Shown here piece by piece: positions 1 to 12,480 of a stretch of DNA of 64,000 nt; the first letter of the stretch is position 1, and each line of letters starts with the position of its first letter. The notes beneath the pieces are model-generated. The model was not told where the DNA came from. It did no database searches and saw only the letters and a program-made list of their open reading frames with translations. The translations under genes were made by a program, and so were the position numbers. The stretch spans positions 50,104,841 to 50,168,840 of the forward strand of contig CM055095.1 of the NCBI GenBank assembly GCA_029204225.1, written 5' to 3'. Source of the stretch: Diphasiastrum complanatum. Taxonomy: Eukaryota > Streptophyta > Lycopodiopsida > Lycopodiales > Lycopodiaceae.

Positions 1-88
1 CAAAAAAGGACAAAAAAAAGTAAAAAAAGGGGGGTTTTGGGTGTAAAAAAAAAGGGTACAGTACATGATGCAGGGGACTGTTGCAGTG

Positions 89-268
89 GCACATGGGCAC
101 TGCGAGTGAGCAGACCGAGGGGCCAATGGGAGACCAACACAGGGGGGTAGCATCACATGGGGGCAAGTACAGAGGCACATGGGCATTGTGAGTGAGCAGA
201 CCATGGGCCCAATGGGAGACCAACATAGGGGGGAGCATCACATGGGGGCAGGTACAGAGGCACATGGA
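89..268. repeat. Two-unit direct repeat, about 86 bp
   Basis: Two near-identical units start at 89 and 175 with the words GCACATGGGCA and GTGAGTGAGCAGACC, and a third begins at 260 before diverging. The flanks (1-88 and 269-540) are A-rich or G-rich and show no coding potential. Confidence 0.85.
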
Positions 269-626
269 GGGATGATGGGGATCCACATGGCCGATCAGGC
301 TGTGGGGATAAATAGGCACTCACAATGCCATTGTGGTTAATCGATCGATTCTCTCACTTTGAGAAAAACTAGCCGAAGAGGAAATGAATTCATGTCCGAC
401 TACTTCTTCATTTGCCATCCTCCTAGGGCATTTTTTAGAAAAACTAGCAAGTTTGTATAAGTTAAAAAATTAGTTCACTACAAACTTGAGGACTTGGCAA
501 AAACTAAGTAAAACAACTGCCATTTAACCAATTACAAAATTTTTAAAATGTCCGTAAGAACTACAACTAAAAAAATTAAGCCCAATATGCCTGTAAGAGC
601 CATAATTTATCAAGTTGAAAATTATG

Positions 627-714
627 CATGGAGTAAAAATGTTCAAAAATGTGAAATGCAATCTTTTATACATGGAGTAAAAATGTTCAAAAATGTGAAA
701 TGCAATCTTTTATG
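627..714. repeat. 44-bp tandem duplication
   Basis: Two adjacent copies (627-670 and 671-714) start CATGGAGTAAAAATGTTC and end AATGCAATCTTTTATA or a close variant. The long open frame crossing this area reads through a microsatellite and is not a gene. Confidence 0.85.
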
Positions 715-756
715 CATGCAGGATGATGCATGTGTCATGTATGCATCCATCCTATT

Positions 757-930
<174 letters not shown>

Positions 931-1134
931 TTTGTTCTTGCCCGTTGCATTTCTTCGTTTCTTGCCATATCATTTTGCTCTTTCTTTAACCATGCCCTGT
1001 CTTTCTCCTTCCATTGTTGAGCGACATTGTGGATCGTTGAGGAGCGGTCGATCGACCGATTCTCTCACTTTGAGAAAAACCAACCAAATTTTGGGAGAAT
1101 CTCCTCAATACTTCGAACGACATTGTGGATCAAA

Positions 1135-2055
1135 ATCCCCTAGAACTTCGGATGGAAGTTGGCTACAAGTTTTTGTGCTCATCGATGCAAACCCACTGGA
1201 CCAGTTGCAGTTCGATTCCGATGTCATTTGCCTGAAAATGCCCTTCCTTTTGAAAGGAACGCCATTAGGTCACAATGAATGGACTGGTTTTTGGCAGTCT
1301 CGAGAAGTGGTCCAATATCATCGAACAAAGTCTGTTTTGCATGTCATTTGTTCCATATTGTGCTGCACGTGGAGACCCGCATCACGAAATAAGGTTCCAA
1401 ATTGTCCAGTATTCATTGAGAAATGTGCACCCGAGCTAGAAACCCTGAAAGTAGTATAGGGAAGTTATGTCTATCGAACCAGAAATTGGTCAAATCTGGT
1501 TGAAACCCCCCCGAATTTCAGACGGAAGGTGGCTACAAGTTTGTGTGCTCGACACGAACCCACTGGACTAGTTGCAGCTCGATTCCGATGTCGTTTGCTT
1601 GAAAACGCCCTTCATGTCGAAAGGAACACCATTAGGGCACAATGAATGGACTACTTTTTGGCATTCCCGAGAACTGGCCCAGAGGAGTCTGTTTTGCCCA
1701 CTGAAAATTCCATACTGTGCTACACATTGAGACGAACCACAATACCAAACCAGATTTCAAACGGTTCAGTGATCACAAAGAAACGTGCATTTGAACCAAA
1801 AGCCCGAAAAATAGTATAGGAAAGTTAGGCATGTCTGCATGTCGAAACGAACCTGCAACACCAAGCCAGATTTCAAACGGTTCAGTACTCACTAAGAAAT
1901 GAGCCAAAACCCCTTAATGTAGTATCAGAAAGTTAGGCCTGTCAGAGACCAAAAATTGGTTGAATCCGATTGAATGCCCCTAGAACTTCGGAGAAAGGTG
2001 GCTACAAGTTCGTGTGCTCGACACAAATCCACTGGACCAGTTGCAACTCTTTCAA
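1135..2055. repeat. Internally repeated block, roughly 350-bp units
   Basis: A unit containing GGTGGCTACAAGTTTGTG, then an ACCCACTGGAC...GTTGCAG stretch and CACAATGAATGGACT, occurs near 1150 and 1520, and partly near 1995. A sub-unit with CAAACGGTTCAGT recurs near 1760 and 1880. A related sequence lies at 52.33-52.48 kb next to a Helitron-like 3' end, so this block is probably the interior of the same family. No intact coding frame is present. Confidence 0.75.
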
Positions 2056-2469
2056 GATCTAATAATCGACTTGAAATGAGTTCACAGTATGTGTGAAAAG
2101 ATTTTATGTTTTGAGACATTGTTTTTAAGCTATCAATATCAATTTTACTACTGTCCAAGATTTTTGCAAGCAACAACAAGTTATCAAGAAAGCCATCTGA
2201 GCAAAGAGATTACATTCCTCAAAAGGGGTTTCATTCCCATAAAGATCAGAATCAAAGAAGTTTTATTCCTCAATTACATCTTTGATATGACAGGACCAGT
2301 TCTTGAAGACCTTTCGATCATGGAGGTTACATTCCTCAACAATGGGTTTCATTCCCACAAAGATAAAAAAGGAAAGTGGTTTCATTCCTCACATTTATCA
2401 AGATGCTAATTTTTTCTACTGTCACACAAAGATTATCAAACTAGGACAACTTATTCTGCTTTCAACAAT

Positions 2470-2712
2470 AGGTAGATAAATCATCGGCCATCACCTAGAT
2501 CGTCGGCAACAATGGGCATGCCCACTAATATATATATATATATATATAACTATTTGTGCGCATATGTATGGGGGGGGCAGGCATCCTCCTCCCCTCACCC
2601 ATGCATACACTTTTTTGAGCTAAAAAGTGAGGAGGAGGATGCATGCATGCATGGAAAAAGACATGCATGGCCCTCCTCCCCATGCAATCCATGCAAGCAT
2701 GCTTCCTAGCCG
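2470..2712 (+). mobile_element. Degenerate Helitron-family terminus plus (TA)n and GCATGCATG-rich flank (module 1)
   Basis: CACCTAGATCG and a short GGGCATGCCC hairpin are followed by ACTAAT, where better copies have a GCCCGTC stem and ACTAGT. A (TA)n run follows at about 2528-2549, then a tail rich in GCATGCATG with CTCACCCATGCATAC. The same order is seen at 12.2, 16.0-16.7 and 17.2-17.8 kb. This is the most decayed copy. Confidence 0.6.
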
Positions 2713-2808
2713 CCTTCCCATTAATGAGTGACGTCCACCTTACCACTCTCTCTCTCTCTCTATCTCTCCTTTGCTACTCCTAACAATGATGACTAACGAC
2801 TGCCTTTA

Positions 2809-2983
<175 letters not shown>

Positions 2984-2985
2984 AA

Positions 2986-3495
2986 TTGACAGGCCACGGA
3001 GTGGATATTGGTTTGTCTGTAGGTGGGCTTGAGTTGCCATATGATGTTGTGCCAAGTACATCTGAAGTAGGGTCTGTAGGTGTCCATATGAATCCACCTG
3101 TTACATTGGATTCGATGTCCAATGTTGATAGTATAGAGAGGGTTTGTTCGTTCGTGAGAGACAGAGAAGAATTAGAGGGAGTAGCATCGACTTTAGTAGC
3201 ATTTGTTACACCTGAGGCTATGCGTAATCACCCGTCATATAGTACTCCAGAGGTAGCGTCTAGACCGGAGAGGATTAAAAGGTTGCGACATAGATATTAC
3301 GCAAGGAAGAGATATTTTGATAGGAGTGGTCCAAGATCAGTAGCTATCGATACTCCAGAGGAAGTGCGTCGCAACCCTTCTTATATGACCCCTGAGGTAG
3401 AGTCCAGAACGGAGCCGACTCTAAGGTTGCGACGTAGGTATTACGCAAAAAAGAGACATTTGGATGTCTATGCATGCTCGAGGAAGTTTGTTTGA
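2986..3495 (+). pseudogene. Helitron-associated N-terminal region with duplicated Arg/Tyr-rich module
   Basis: About 169 codons are open up to a stop at 3495. A module of about 38 residues occurs twice, with shared words TPE, NPSY (or NHPSY), TPEV and RHRYYARKR / RRRYYAKKR. The following frame continues into a recognisable Helitron N-terminal region, so I read this as the upstream part of the Helitron protein. The basic, tyrosine-rich repeat has no function I recognise. It could be DNA-binding, but that is inference only. Confidence 0.5.
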
Positions 3496-4781
3496 GGTAG
3501 GTAGATCGTCTCAAACACCAGTGTGTCATGATTTGGCAGGAATGGAGTTTGTGTGTAGTCGTTGTTCAGCCCTACAGTGGAAACCGGAAAAAAGTTCATC
3601 TTTTTGTTGCATGAAAGGCAAGGTGCGTTTGCCATTGATGCCTTCGCCCCCTCTTGAGCTCCACAAGTTGTACACATCTTCTGATGACGTCGGAGTTCAT
3701 TTTAGAAAAATGTGCAGAGTTATAATAACTCATTGGGCTTTGCTTCTCTTGGTGTGAATCTAGATAGATCCACTGCCAGTTCCATAGGTGGTGCATATAC
3801 ATTTCGAGTGTCAGGTCGGTTGTATCATCATATTGGTGGTCTGTTGCCTGTAGATAGACCTTCTTTTTCACATATCTACATCATGGATGGTGATGATGTA
3901 TAGATAGATCAAAGATTATCTTTGAACCCCAAGCTTAGACAAGATGTTCTCTCTCTTTTGCAGAGCATGATGATGGAGGTGAATCCATTTGCTCAACATT
4001 TTAAGAACATTTCTCGAATCATGCGTGAGAACGTTACGAAGGATATTCGTCTCCGCTTAGTGTCTGGTTGTTCCCAGAGTAGAGCCAATAGGCAATTCAA
4101 TGCTCCTACCAGCAATGAGATTGTCGTGCTTATGCCTATAGATGAGACCCCAAGTGATGGAATGCGGGATATCATATTGCACTCCATTCAAGATGGTTTG
4201 CAACATATTATGGAGCATCATTCATCATATGACCCATTGCATTTTGTTCTTCTCTTTCCTCACGGTACCGACGGGTGGTATCAGGGGATCTCCATGTGCA
4301 TGTGAGAGAGGATTCACATGGTGATGATGATGATATTCATGGTATTGACTTTGACCCTCATGAAGAGCATTTAGAGGGTGGACACAAAGTTGTCACTATT
4401 CGAGAGTCTTACAGCTACCATTTTCAGGTTCAAACAGAGCATATTTCACCTATACATTTGGGTGGAAGGATACTACAAGAGCATATGTGTGATGTGGTAG
4501 CAAAAATGGTGCAGAACAACATGAACTATACCTATAACAATCGAGATAGATTTCATAGAGAGATTCGTAGTGGTATCGTTGATGCTCTTCGAGCTCATTC
4601 GGCTAGTGACATAGGGCAACGAATAGTCCTTCCATCATCTTGTATTGGTTCACCACGTCATATGCATCAACAGTACCAAGATGCTATGGCTGTCGTTAGG
4701 GAGTTGGGTTCTCCTGATCTGTTTATCACGACGACAGCAAACCCAAACTGGTTAGAAGTGATACGTGAGTTGAGATTTTAG
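3464..4781 (+). pseudogene. Helitron Rep protein, N-terminal part (Helitron-like N domain), frameshifted
   Basis: Three successive open pieces (3464-3757, 3922-4305 and 4275-4781), plus an overlapping piece at 3712-3903, read as one decayed protein. Recognisable segments are FVCSRCSALQWKPE near the start, YNNSLGFASLGV, GAYTFRVSGRLYHHIGGLLP, then VREDSHGDDDD, RESYSYHFQVQ and, at the end, GSPDLFITTTANPNW, the usual lead-in to the Rep domain of plant Helitrons. The frame changes near 3720, 3900, 4280 and 4780 make it non-functional. Confidence 0.85.
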
Positions 4782-4805
4782 CAGACACCCTCAGATAGGC
4801 CAAAT

Positions 4806-5804
4806 TTGGTGTCAAGAGTTTTTAACTTGAAGCTCCAACATTTGATTCATTTGTGGAAGAAGGAAGGGATATTTGGGCGCATTATAGAAAGGCTTCATGT
4901 CATCGAATTCCAAAAGAGAGGATTGCCTCATGCCCACCTACTAATTATATTAGAGGAGCGAAGCAAACCCATCACTGTTGGAGATTATGATCATATGGTA
5001 TGCGCAGAGATACCTTTGAGGGAGGATGATCCGGAGTTGTATGAGATAGTGAGGACATGTATGATGCACGGGCCATGTGGAACATCTTTTCCAAATGCGT
5101 CGTGCATGAAGGATGGAAAATGCTCGAAAAAATATCCAAAGAGTTTCATTGATGAAACATTGATAGTGAACGGGTATCTTTCATATAGACGTAGGGACAA
5201 TGGAGTAAAGGTCCGATCGCGTGGAGTAGATTTAGACAACAAGTGGGTAGTACCGTATAACAGATGGTTGACACTACAATTTCAGTGTCACATCAACATG
5301 GAGATATGCGTACATATACGCAGTGTGAAGTATCTATACAAGTATGTGTACAAGGGACCCTATATGATTACGGCGGAGGCTATGGAGGTTGGTGGTCAAA
5401 TAGCATGGTCAGTGAATGAGATAGAGAAATTCTTGAATGCTCGATATTTTTTTGCGAGTGAGACTTGTTGGCAACTATTTGGGTTTTCTATGGGTGTTCA
5501 TAAGCCAGTTATGACCCGACTAGCAGTCCATCTTCTTGGACAGGAGTTGGTGTATTTTAGTGAGGGAGCCGACTTACAGGAGGTCGTAGATGGTCACTCA
5601 AGTACCACTTTGACAGCTTTCTTTGAGTTGAATAGAAGTGGTGATTCATATGTCAGAGAGTTGTTGTACCAGGACTTGCCACGATTTTACGTTTATAATA
5701 GGACAATGCAAAAGTGGGCCCGTCGAATCAACACACAATCGATTTCAGCTATTGGTCGTATGTATTTTGTCCATCGGTCTGAAGGAGAGAGATTCTATTT
5801 ATGA
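4806..5804 (+). pseudogene. Helitron Rep domain with HUH and two-tyrosine region
   Basis: An open segment of 332 codons. It carries the HUH nickase signature in EFQKRGLPHAHLLI near residues 38-51 and a double-tyrosine segment KYLYKYVYKGP near residue 180, the expected partner residues for rolling-circle strand cleavage. CMMHGPCG and SCMKDGKCSKKYPK are the Cys-rich words usual between them. This is the longest intact part of the element. Upstream and downstream frames are broken, so it is a fragment, not a gene. Confidence 0.9.
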
Positions 5805-6353
5805 GTTTTTTTGGTTCACGTCAGAGGTGAAAAAAGTTTTGAGGACTTGCACATAGTTGAGGAAAGTTGTTTTCGTCGTTTAGAGATGCTTGCAAGCAAA
5901 GACTTCTTATAGATGACGTGATGGAGTGGAGTAATTGTCTACGTGAGGTGATTTCATGGGGGACTCCATCGTAGCTTCGACTCATGTTCGTTGTACTTCT
6001 CTTGACATGTGCCCCTTTCGACCCATTAGACCTTTGGAAGAGTATAGAGCCGCATTTAGTAGAGGATTATGCGCACGAGTTAGGTCAACCAGTCACGTGC
6101 GAGACCGTTATTGTGAGCCAGATTTTATAGATAGGGCTCTTCTTGACGTGGAGACGCACATGCAGGCATCTGGAAAGTCATTGACAAATTTTGGCTCCAC
6201 ACTTCCTAATAGCGACATCGAGTTTTGTCCTTTGTTTCGCGAAGAGATATTTATCGACGAGACCATTTCACATGTTGAGGCCGACATTGAGAGATTGATT
6301 GTAGATCAGCATATTGTTTTTGACCGTGTAGTACGTGACCACGTGTACAAAGA
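5805..6353 (+). pseudogene. Helitron linker between Rep and helicase, heavily broken
   Basis: Coding remnants in more than one frame. One frame around 5990-6080 reads TCAPFDPLDLWK, the conserved lead-in to the helicase seen in plant Helitrons, while the longest open stretch (5956-6357) is in another frame. Stops and indels make reconstruction unsafe. Confidence 0.6.
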
Positions 6354-6985
6354 GTGAGTGGAGTTTCTCTTGTAGATGGTCCAGGTGGTACGGGTAAGAC
6401 ATTCTTTTATAGTGTCATGTTGTCTTACTATGTGCGTGCGCAAGGGTGGATAGCATTGGCAGTTGCATCGTCAGGGATCGCTACCTTATTAATGAAAGGT
6501 GGTAGGACTACGCACTCTAGATTTAAGATTCCTCCAACATAATTGAATGAAAGCTCGACATGCAACATCTCGAAGCAATCTCCGTTAGGTAAACTTTTGA
6601 TGGCATGTCGACTCATTATTTGGGATGAGGCTCCAATGGTACATAAGTATGCTATTGAGTGCGTGGATCGGTTGCTACGAGATATATTGGGTATGGACAC
6701 TCCATTTGGAGGAGCTCCTATTGCTTTTGGTGGTGATTTTCGTTAGGTTCTTCTAGTGGTACGAAGAGGTAGTCGTGCTCAAATTGTGAGTGCTTCATTG
6801 AAGTGCTCACGTTTGTGGAAATATATGGAGGTGCATAGATTATCAACGAACATGCACGTGATGACTGTGGAGGGTGCTAATAGAAATGAGCAGTCAAGGT
6901 TTGCAGATTATTTGTTGAGCGTTGGAGGTGGTCGTGAGCGCACATTTAGGCATCATAGTTTGGATTTGATTTCTTTGCCAGATAA
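6354..6985 (+). pseudogene. Helitron Pif1-type helicase fragment
   Basis: Walker A appears as DGPGGTGKTFFY near 6375-6410 and Walker B as LIIWDEAPMVHK near 6610-6645, followed by FGGAPIAFGGDFR. These are the standard motifs of the Helitron/Pif1 superfamily 1B helicase. Stops at 6541 and 6745 break the frame. The sequence continues through RLSTNMHV to about SLDLISLPDK and then stops being helicase-like. C-terminal helicase motifs are absent because copia DNA begins there on the other strand. Confidence 0.88.
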
Positions 6986-7555
6986 AAGTACAGAAAGCTT
7001 TGATCTAAACTTATCAAACTTTTCTCCAACAAGTGGCTTAGTGAAAATATCAACTAGTTGTTCTTCTGTGCTACAATGAACAACATGAATTTCACGACTC
7101 AGCAGCCTCTCACGTATAAAGTGATACTGAATCTCAATGTGTTTAGTTCTCGCATGGAAGACTGGATTCTTTGCTAGCTAAATGCCACTCTGACTGTCGC
7201 TATGTAATATCGTGAGATTTTTCTGCCTCATGCCAACTTCTTCCAAGATTTGTCTCAACCATATAACTTCCTGTGCTACACTACACATTGCCTTATACTC
7301 TGCCTCTGTGGTTGAAAGAGCAATTGTACTTTGCTTCTTACTAGACCAGTAAAAGCAACTACCACAAAACTGAAATACATACCCTGTGGTGGATCTATGA
7401 TCATTATAGTCACCTCCCCAATCCACATCCACATAGCCACACAACTCAGGTAAACCATCATGCTTCCTGTAAATCAAGCCATACTCTGAAGTGCCTTTCA
7501 CATAACGCAGAATGCATTTAGCTGCCTTCCAATGCGTTTCTATAGGTGCTGCCAT
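6985..7555 (-). pseudogene. Copia RNase H
   Basis: Begins HWKAAKCILRYVKGTSEYGL and includes YVDVDWGGD, RRSTTGYVF-like HRSTTGYVFQF, KKQSTIALSTTEAEY and HSDSQSGI. A stop then falls at 7180, after which the same frame continues with AKNPVFHARTKHIEIQYHF and STEEQLVDIFTKPL to KFDKFRSKLSVL at about 6990. The frame reaches the very end of the polyprotein, but no LTR follows. Confidence 0.9.
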
Positions 7556-7609
7556 AAACTGACTTACAATGCCAACGGCATAGCATATATCTGGTCTAGT
7601 CGTGGTAAG

Positions 7610-8455
7610 CTAAATCAAGCTCTCTACTAACTGCCTATACAGCGTAGCATCAAATGATTGTGACTCATCAAGCTTAGAAAGATTTTTACCTGGTTCAATA
7701 GGAGTATTCACTGGTTTGCAATCTTGCAACCTAAACTTGTGCAACAACTCTTTGACATACTTCACCTGTGTTAAACCCACTTTGTGTCCTTTTTGCCACA
7801 CCTCTACTCCAAGGCAATAATGCATCAGGCTGAGATCTGTCATCTCGAATTGTTCCATGAGGTCTTTCTTGATCATGTCTATCATCTCTTGATTATTTCC
7901 CGTAATAATCAAGTCATCAACATAAAGAGCAATCAAAGCAACCGTACCATCAAAGCATAAGACATATAGATTTGGATCAGAGTGTGTTCTTCCCATTCCC
8001 TTTGAACAAAAGTAGGCATCAATCCTGCTATACCACGCATGTGGTGCCTGTTTAAGACCATAAAGTGCTTTCTTCAAGTGACATACTTTATTTTCCTGTC
8101 CCTTCGCTACAAAGCCTTCAGGTTGATCCATGAACACCTCTTCTTCCAACTCACCATTCAGAAAAGCAGATTTCACATCCATCTGATGCAAAGGCCAACC
8201 AATATGTGAAGCTAAAGCAACAAGTAGATGTAGAGTATTCCACTTACATACCGGCGCAAAGGTCTCCTCATAGTCGATGCCTTTACTTTGTGCATACCCT
8301 TTGATCACCAATCTTGCTTTGTGCTTTGCTATACTTACATCTGCATGGTACTTAGTCCTGTATACCCATTTGCAACCAATGGGTTTCTTGCCAACTGGTG
8401 GTTCTACTAAGTCCCATGTGCTATGCTTAGCAATTGACTCCATCTCCTCTCCCAT
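7610..8455 (-). pseudogene. Copia reverse transcriptase
   Basis: 281 codons from HSTWDLVEPPVGKKPIGCKW through KARLVIKGYAQSKGIDYEETFAPV, HQMDVKSAFLNGELEEEVFM, LKKALYGLKQAPHAWY and the catalytic ALYVDDLIITG. All are classic plant copia RT blocks. The frame ends in a stop at about 7610, before the RNase H piece. Confidence 0.93.
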
Positions 8456-8653
8456 GGCCTTGACCCAAATGTCATCACCCTTCGCTTCACCAAAAGTCGA
8501 AGGTTCTTTGCTTTGAATAATACTAGATAAGAGAGCATAATTTGCTTCATACCTCTCAGGTTGTGTCTTCTCTCTTGTTGATCTTCGTAGCTCTCCCTAG
8601 CTAGATGATCCTAGAAAGTCATCCATGTTGCAGCTCTCCAACAATCTCTCAAA

Positions 8654-9592
8654 TCACTTAGGGAGCTTTCTGTCAGGTGATCGGCTTCTTGGTGAAAATG
8701 TATCCCACGATACATCCTTCTTCTTGCGTTTGTCACCTGCAATTTCAATCCTTCTTGCACCAAAAGCTTTGTCCCTACCTCTCCAACCTGTCTCTTGAGG
8801 TTGAGTAGTAGTATCGTGAGATGTATCCTCATGTTCATCACTCGGAAGGTCAATGAATGGATCATCATCAGGTGGTATTCTCACTATACCATCTTTCCCA
8901 CTGGATGTATCTATCTTCTCAGCATCCTCGTCTTCATACATCTTGGATTCATCAAAGATAACATCACGACTTATATGGACTTTGTTTTCCACTGGATCAA
9001 AACATCTATAGCCCTTCACACGATCATCATATCCTAGGAATATGCACTTGATAGCTTTCACGTCAAGTTTATGTCTCTCTTCCTTAGGAACGTGTACAAA
9101 GGCCTTACATCCAAAGATTCGCAAGTGGTTCACCTTTGGCTTCTTCTTCATGAATGCTTCCTCAAGTGTTATCTTTGGTATGGCAATGGTAAGACTTCTA
9201 TTTTGAAGATAGATTGTCGTACTGCATGCTTCTGACCAAAAATCCTTTGGTAGTTTCATCTCAGCTAGCATAGATCTGGCACTTTCCACAATCATATGAT
9301 TCTTGCGCTCAGCTACACCATTGAGAGCAGGAGTATGAGCTTGCGTAAATTGTCTTTTAATCCCACATTGATCACAAAGATCATTGAAGTCATTAGACTT
9401 TTACTCACCTCCACTATCTGATCTTAGGACTTTGATCATCCTACCTGTTTGATTTTCGACCAATGCTTTGAAGCTCTTGAAGTTGTCAAATGCATCTGAT
9501 TTCTTCTTCAAGAAGTAGATCCACGTCTTTCGTGACATATCATCAAGAAAGGTCATGAAATATAAGGCTTTACCTAAGGACATGGTCCTCAT
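8654..9592 (-). pseudogene. Copia integrase, split
   Basis: The first piece (9592-9401) has FMTFLDDMSRKTWIYFL and VLRSDSGGE, giving the first two acidic positions of the integrase DDE core. A stop follows, and the second piece (9295-8654) has LPKDFWSEAC, LRIFGCKAFVHVPKEER and CIFLGYDD, the conserved C-terminal core of copia integrases. It ends in a variable linker before the reverse transcriptase. Confidence 0.88.
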
Positions 9593-9719
9593 AGGCCTAC
9601 ATAAATCTGTGTGGATTAAATCCAGGATGTTCTTTGCTCTTGCAACACCCCCTTTATTGAACTTCTCTCGATGCTACTTCCCATATACACATGATTTGCA
9701 CATCGATTTCAAGTGGTCT

Positions 9720-10060
9720 TCAATGGTAGGCAATCCTATTACCATCTCCAATTTCCTCATCAAATTGAGACTTCCTCTTATGCCACAACTCAGTTTGCGT
9801 TGGAATGGACGATACAAGTCCATGTTGCCCCTTGATTGTAGCATTCAACCTGTACAATTTTGTATTGGGCTCCCTTACTCCATCCGCAATAACTTTGAAC
9901 TTTTGGTTCACATCGTTCACAAAGCAACGATCATGGGCGAATTCTACTTTCCACTTTTCATCAGTAATGACTCCAACAGAAAGTAGATTTTTCTTCAAAC
10001 CTGGCCTGTGAAATGAACGTTCCATTATCCAACACTTTCATGCTACTGAACCAATTCTTG
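9720..10060 (-). pseudogene. Copia protease and gag-pre-integrase remnant
   Basis: Overlapping frames contain ASNKNWF, the GLKKNLLSVGVITD word typical of the protease C-terminus, and LYRLNATI. ELWHKR marks the start of the gag-pre-integrase region, but the zinc-binding part has been lost or frameshifted. Confidence 0.75.
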
Positions 10061-10834
10061 TTACTTGCCATGTGTCTTGCGGCTCCCTGAGTCAATATAC
10101 CACGCTTGATCATCTTGATTAGATGACAATGCAAATATAAAGATGCTAGAGTCTTCAATCTCACCCTCATCGACAAGGTTACATGCTTGCTTTGGTTTTC
10201 CCTTGCCTTGTTTTGCCAAGAATTTGCGACATTCACTTTCCCAATGGCCCTTTTTACCACAATGGAAGCACTTGCCTTTCTTTTTGGTCTTACTGAAAGA
10301 TCTCTCATCCTCCTGAGACTTGGCAAATTGCTGCTTAGACTTCTTTTTGCCCTTGCCCTTGCCTTGTTTTTGGCATGTCACAAGTGCCTGATCGTCAGTA
10401 TTTTGACGTCTAGCTTTCACCATTTCTCGTCGTTGCTCTTCCTGCATCAAGATTCCTATGAGCTCGTCAAAGGTTGGCAACCTTTCTCTTGATGCTATTC
10501 CGCTCACAAACATCTGATAGGGTTCTGCAATGCCAAACAATGCATTGTGCACCAGCTCCACATCACGTATGTGCTCACCAATAGAATGCAGTTCATCCCT
10601 CATTGTCTTGATTCTGGTCATGTACGTCTGAATGTGCCCTCCTTGTTCCAGGCGGGCACTATTCAACCTTGACTTCAAAAACATGATTCTTGATGGATTT
10701 GACGTCTCGAACTGCTCCTTTAGCACATCCCATGCCTGTCTAGGTGTCACAACATCACATATGTGGGTAATGATGTGATCCTTCACTGACAAGTTAATGA
10801 AGGTCAAAGCTTTCCTCATCTTTTTGTCGAACAC
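10061..10834 (-). pseudogene. Copia gag with CCHC zinc knuckle and start of protease
   Basis: An open stretch of 257 codons from the methionine at 10834. It contains the plant copia gag signature (VTPRQAWDVLKEQFE, LKSRLNSARL, THICDV), a basic Lys/Gln-rich linker, the zinc knuckle CFHCGKKGHWESEC (CX2CX4HX4C) and the protease active-site word WYIDSGS. A stop near 10061 cuts it shortly after the protease Asp. The frame upstream of the first Met is broken. Confidence 0.9.
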
Positions 10835-10924
10835 TTTGATATCTGCTTCATTTGGCGGCCTGTTTCATCCATTCCTAAGCTCCCTATCTCGATATTGGGC
10901 TGGACTGGGTGAAGGATATGGGCA

Positions 10925-11873
<949 letters not shown>

Positions 11874-12150
11874 ATACTGCAAAGGATCCCATCTTGACTG
11901 CATATGACCGCATTTCATCGCAAAGGATCGCAAAGTTAATGATTGCGGTCACATACGAAGCACAATCGCAAAGTCTTGCCTATGCTCTGAACGAAGTGAA
12001 CGAACCTCAACCGCATTATAAATATATATTAAACGAACCGTTCCTATGCCTTCATTCAGACCGTATGTAGCCATATAAGGACCGTCGCGTAAGGACCGCA
12101 TATAGGCCATATAAGGACCGCATTTAGGCCGCATAGGGACCATTGCCACC
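11874..12150. other. Low-complexity flank with GGACCGCAT words
   Basis: Short repeats of GACCGCAT(A/T) and GGCCATATAAGGACCG occur between about 11900 and 12140. No gene is visible. Confidence 0.6.
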
Positions 12151-12269
12151 TAGATCGGAAAAATCATCGTCCGTCAATGACATACTGAATTTTCAAATCA
12201 TTGGCCGCCACCTAGATTGGCAGCCATTGTTCGTCAACGACGGGCACTCACAACTAGTATTAGTATCTA

Positions 12270-12314
<45 letters not shown>

Positions 12315-12480
12315 CTATGTGTGCGCATGTGTATGGGTGCACCCATACATCCTCCTCTCCTCACCCATGCATACCACTTTCTTAACTAAAAATGATGGGG
12401 AGGGGGATGCATGTATAGGGAGGAGCATGCATGGCCCTCATTTCCATGCATGCCTGCATATTGGCCACCTTTAGTGTTGC
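12150..12480 (+). mobile_element. Helitron-like 3' terminus, (TA)n and flank (module 2)
   Basis: CCGCCACCTAGATTGGCAGCC leads to a near-perfect hairpin (TTCGTC-AAC-GACGGG), eight bases, then CTAG at 12254-12257 followed by T. A short hairpin about 8-12 bp before a terminal CTRR, with insertion next to T, is the standard Helitron 3' end. A (TA)n tract follows (about 12271-12314), and then the same GCATGCATG-rich flank as in the other modules. Confidence 0.7.

Larger units (their letters stand above)
2986..6985 (+). mobile_element. Decayed autonomous Helitron, 3' part missing
   Basis: The coding pieces on the plus strand occur in the order expected for a plant Helitron: an N-terminal region, the replication-initiator (Rep) region with an HUH motif, and a Pif1-type helicase with Walker A. 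Several frame changes and stop codons break the frame (for example near 3495, 3900, 4305, 4779, 5804, 6357, 6541 and 6745), so it cannot make one protein. The helicase stops abruptly at about 6985, where a minus-strand copia element begins. No Helitron 3' hairpin with CTRR is visible at that junction. Plant Helitrons transpose by a rolling-circle mechanism; this copy is probably dead but may mark an autonomous family for the small Helitron-like modules elsewhere in the window. Confidence 0.85.
6985..10850 (-). mobile_element. Decayed Ty1/copia retrotransposon internal region
   Basis: Read on the minus strand, the order is gag with a CCHC knuckle, protease, gag-pre-integrase, integrase, reverse transcriptase and RNase H, the order that defines Ty1/copia (integrase before RT). 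The 3' coding end lies at about 6985, directly against the Helitron helicase. No polypurine tract or LTR is visible there, and on the other side a (CT)n tract begins at 10927, so I find no LTR on either side. Frameshifts and stops separate the domains. Confidence 0.92.
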
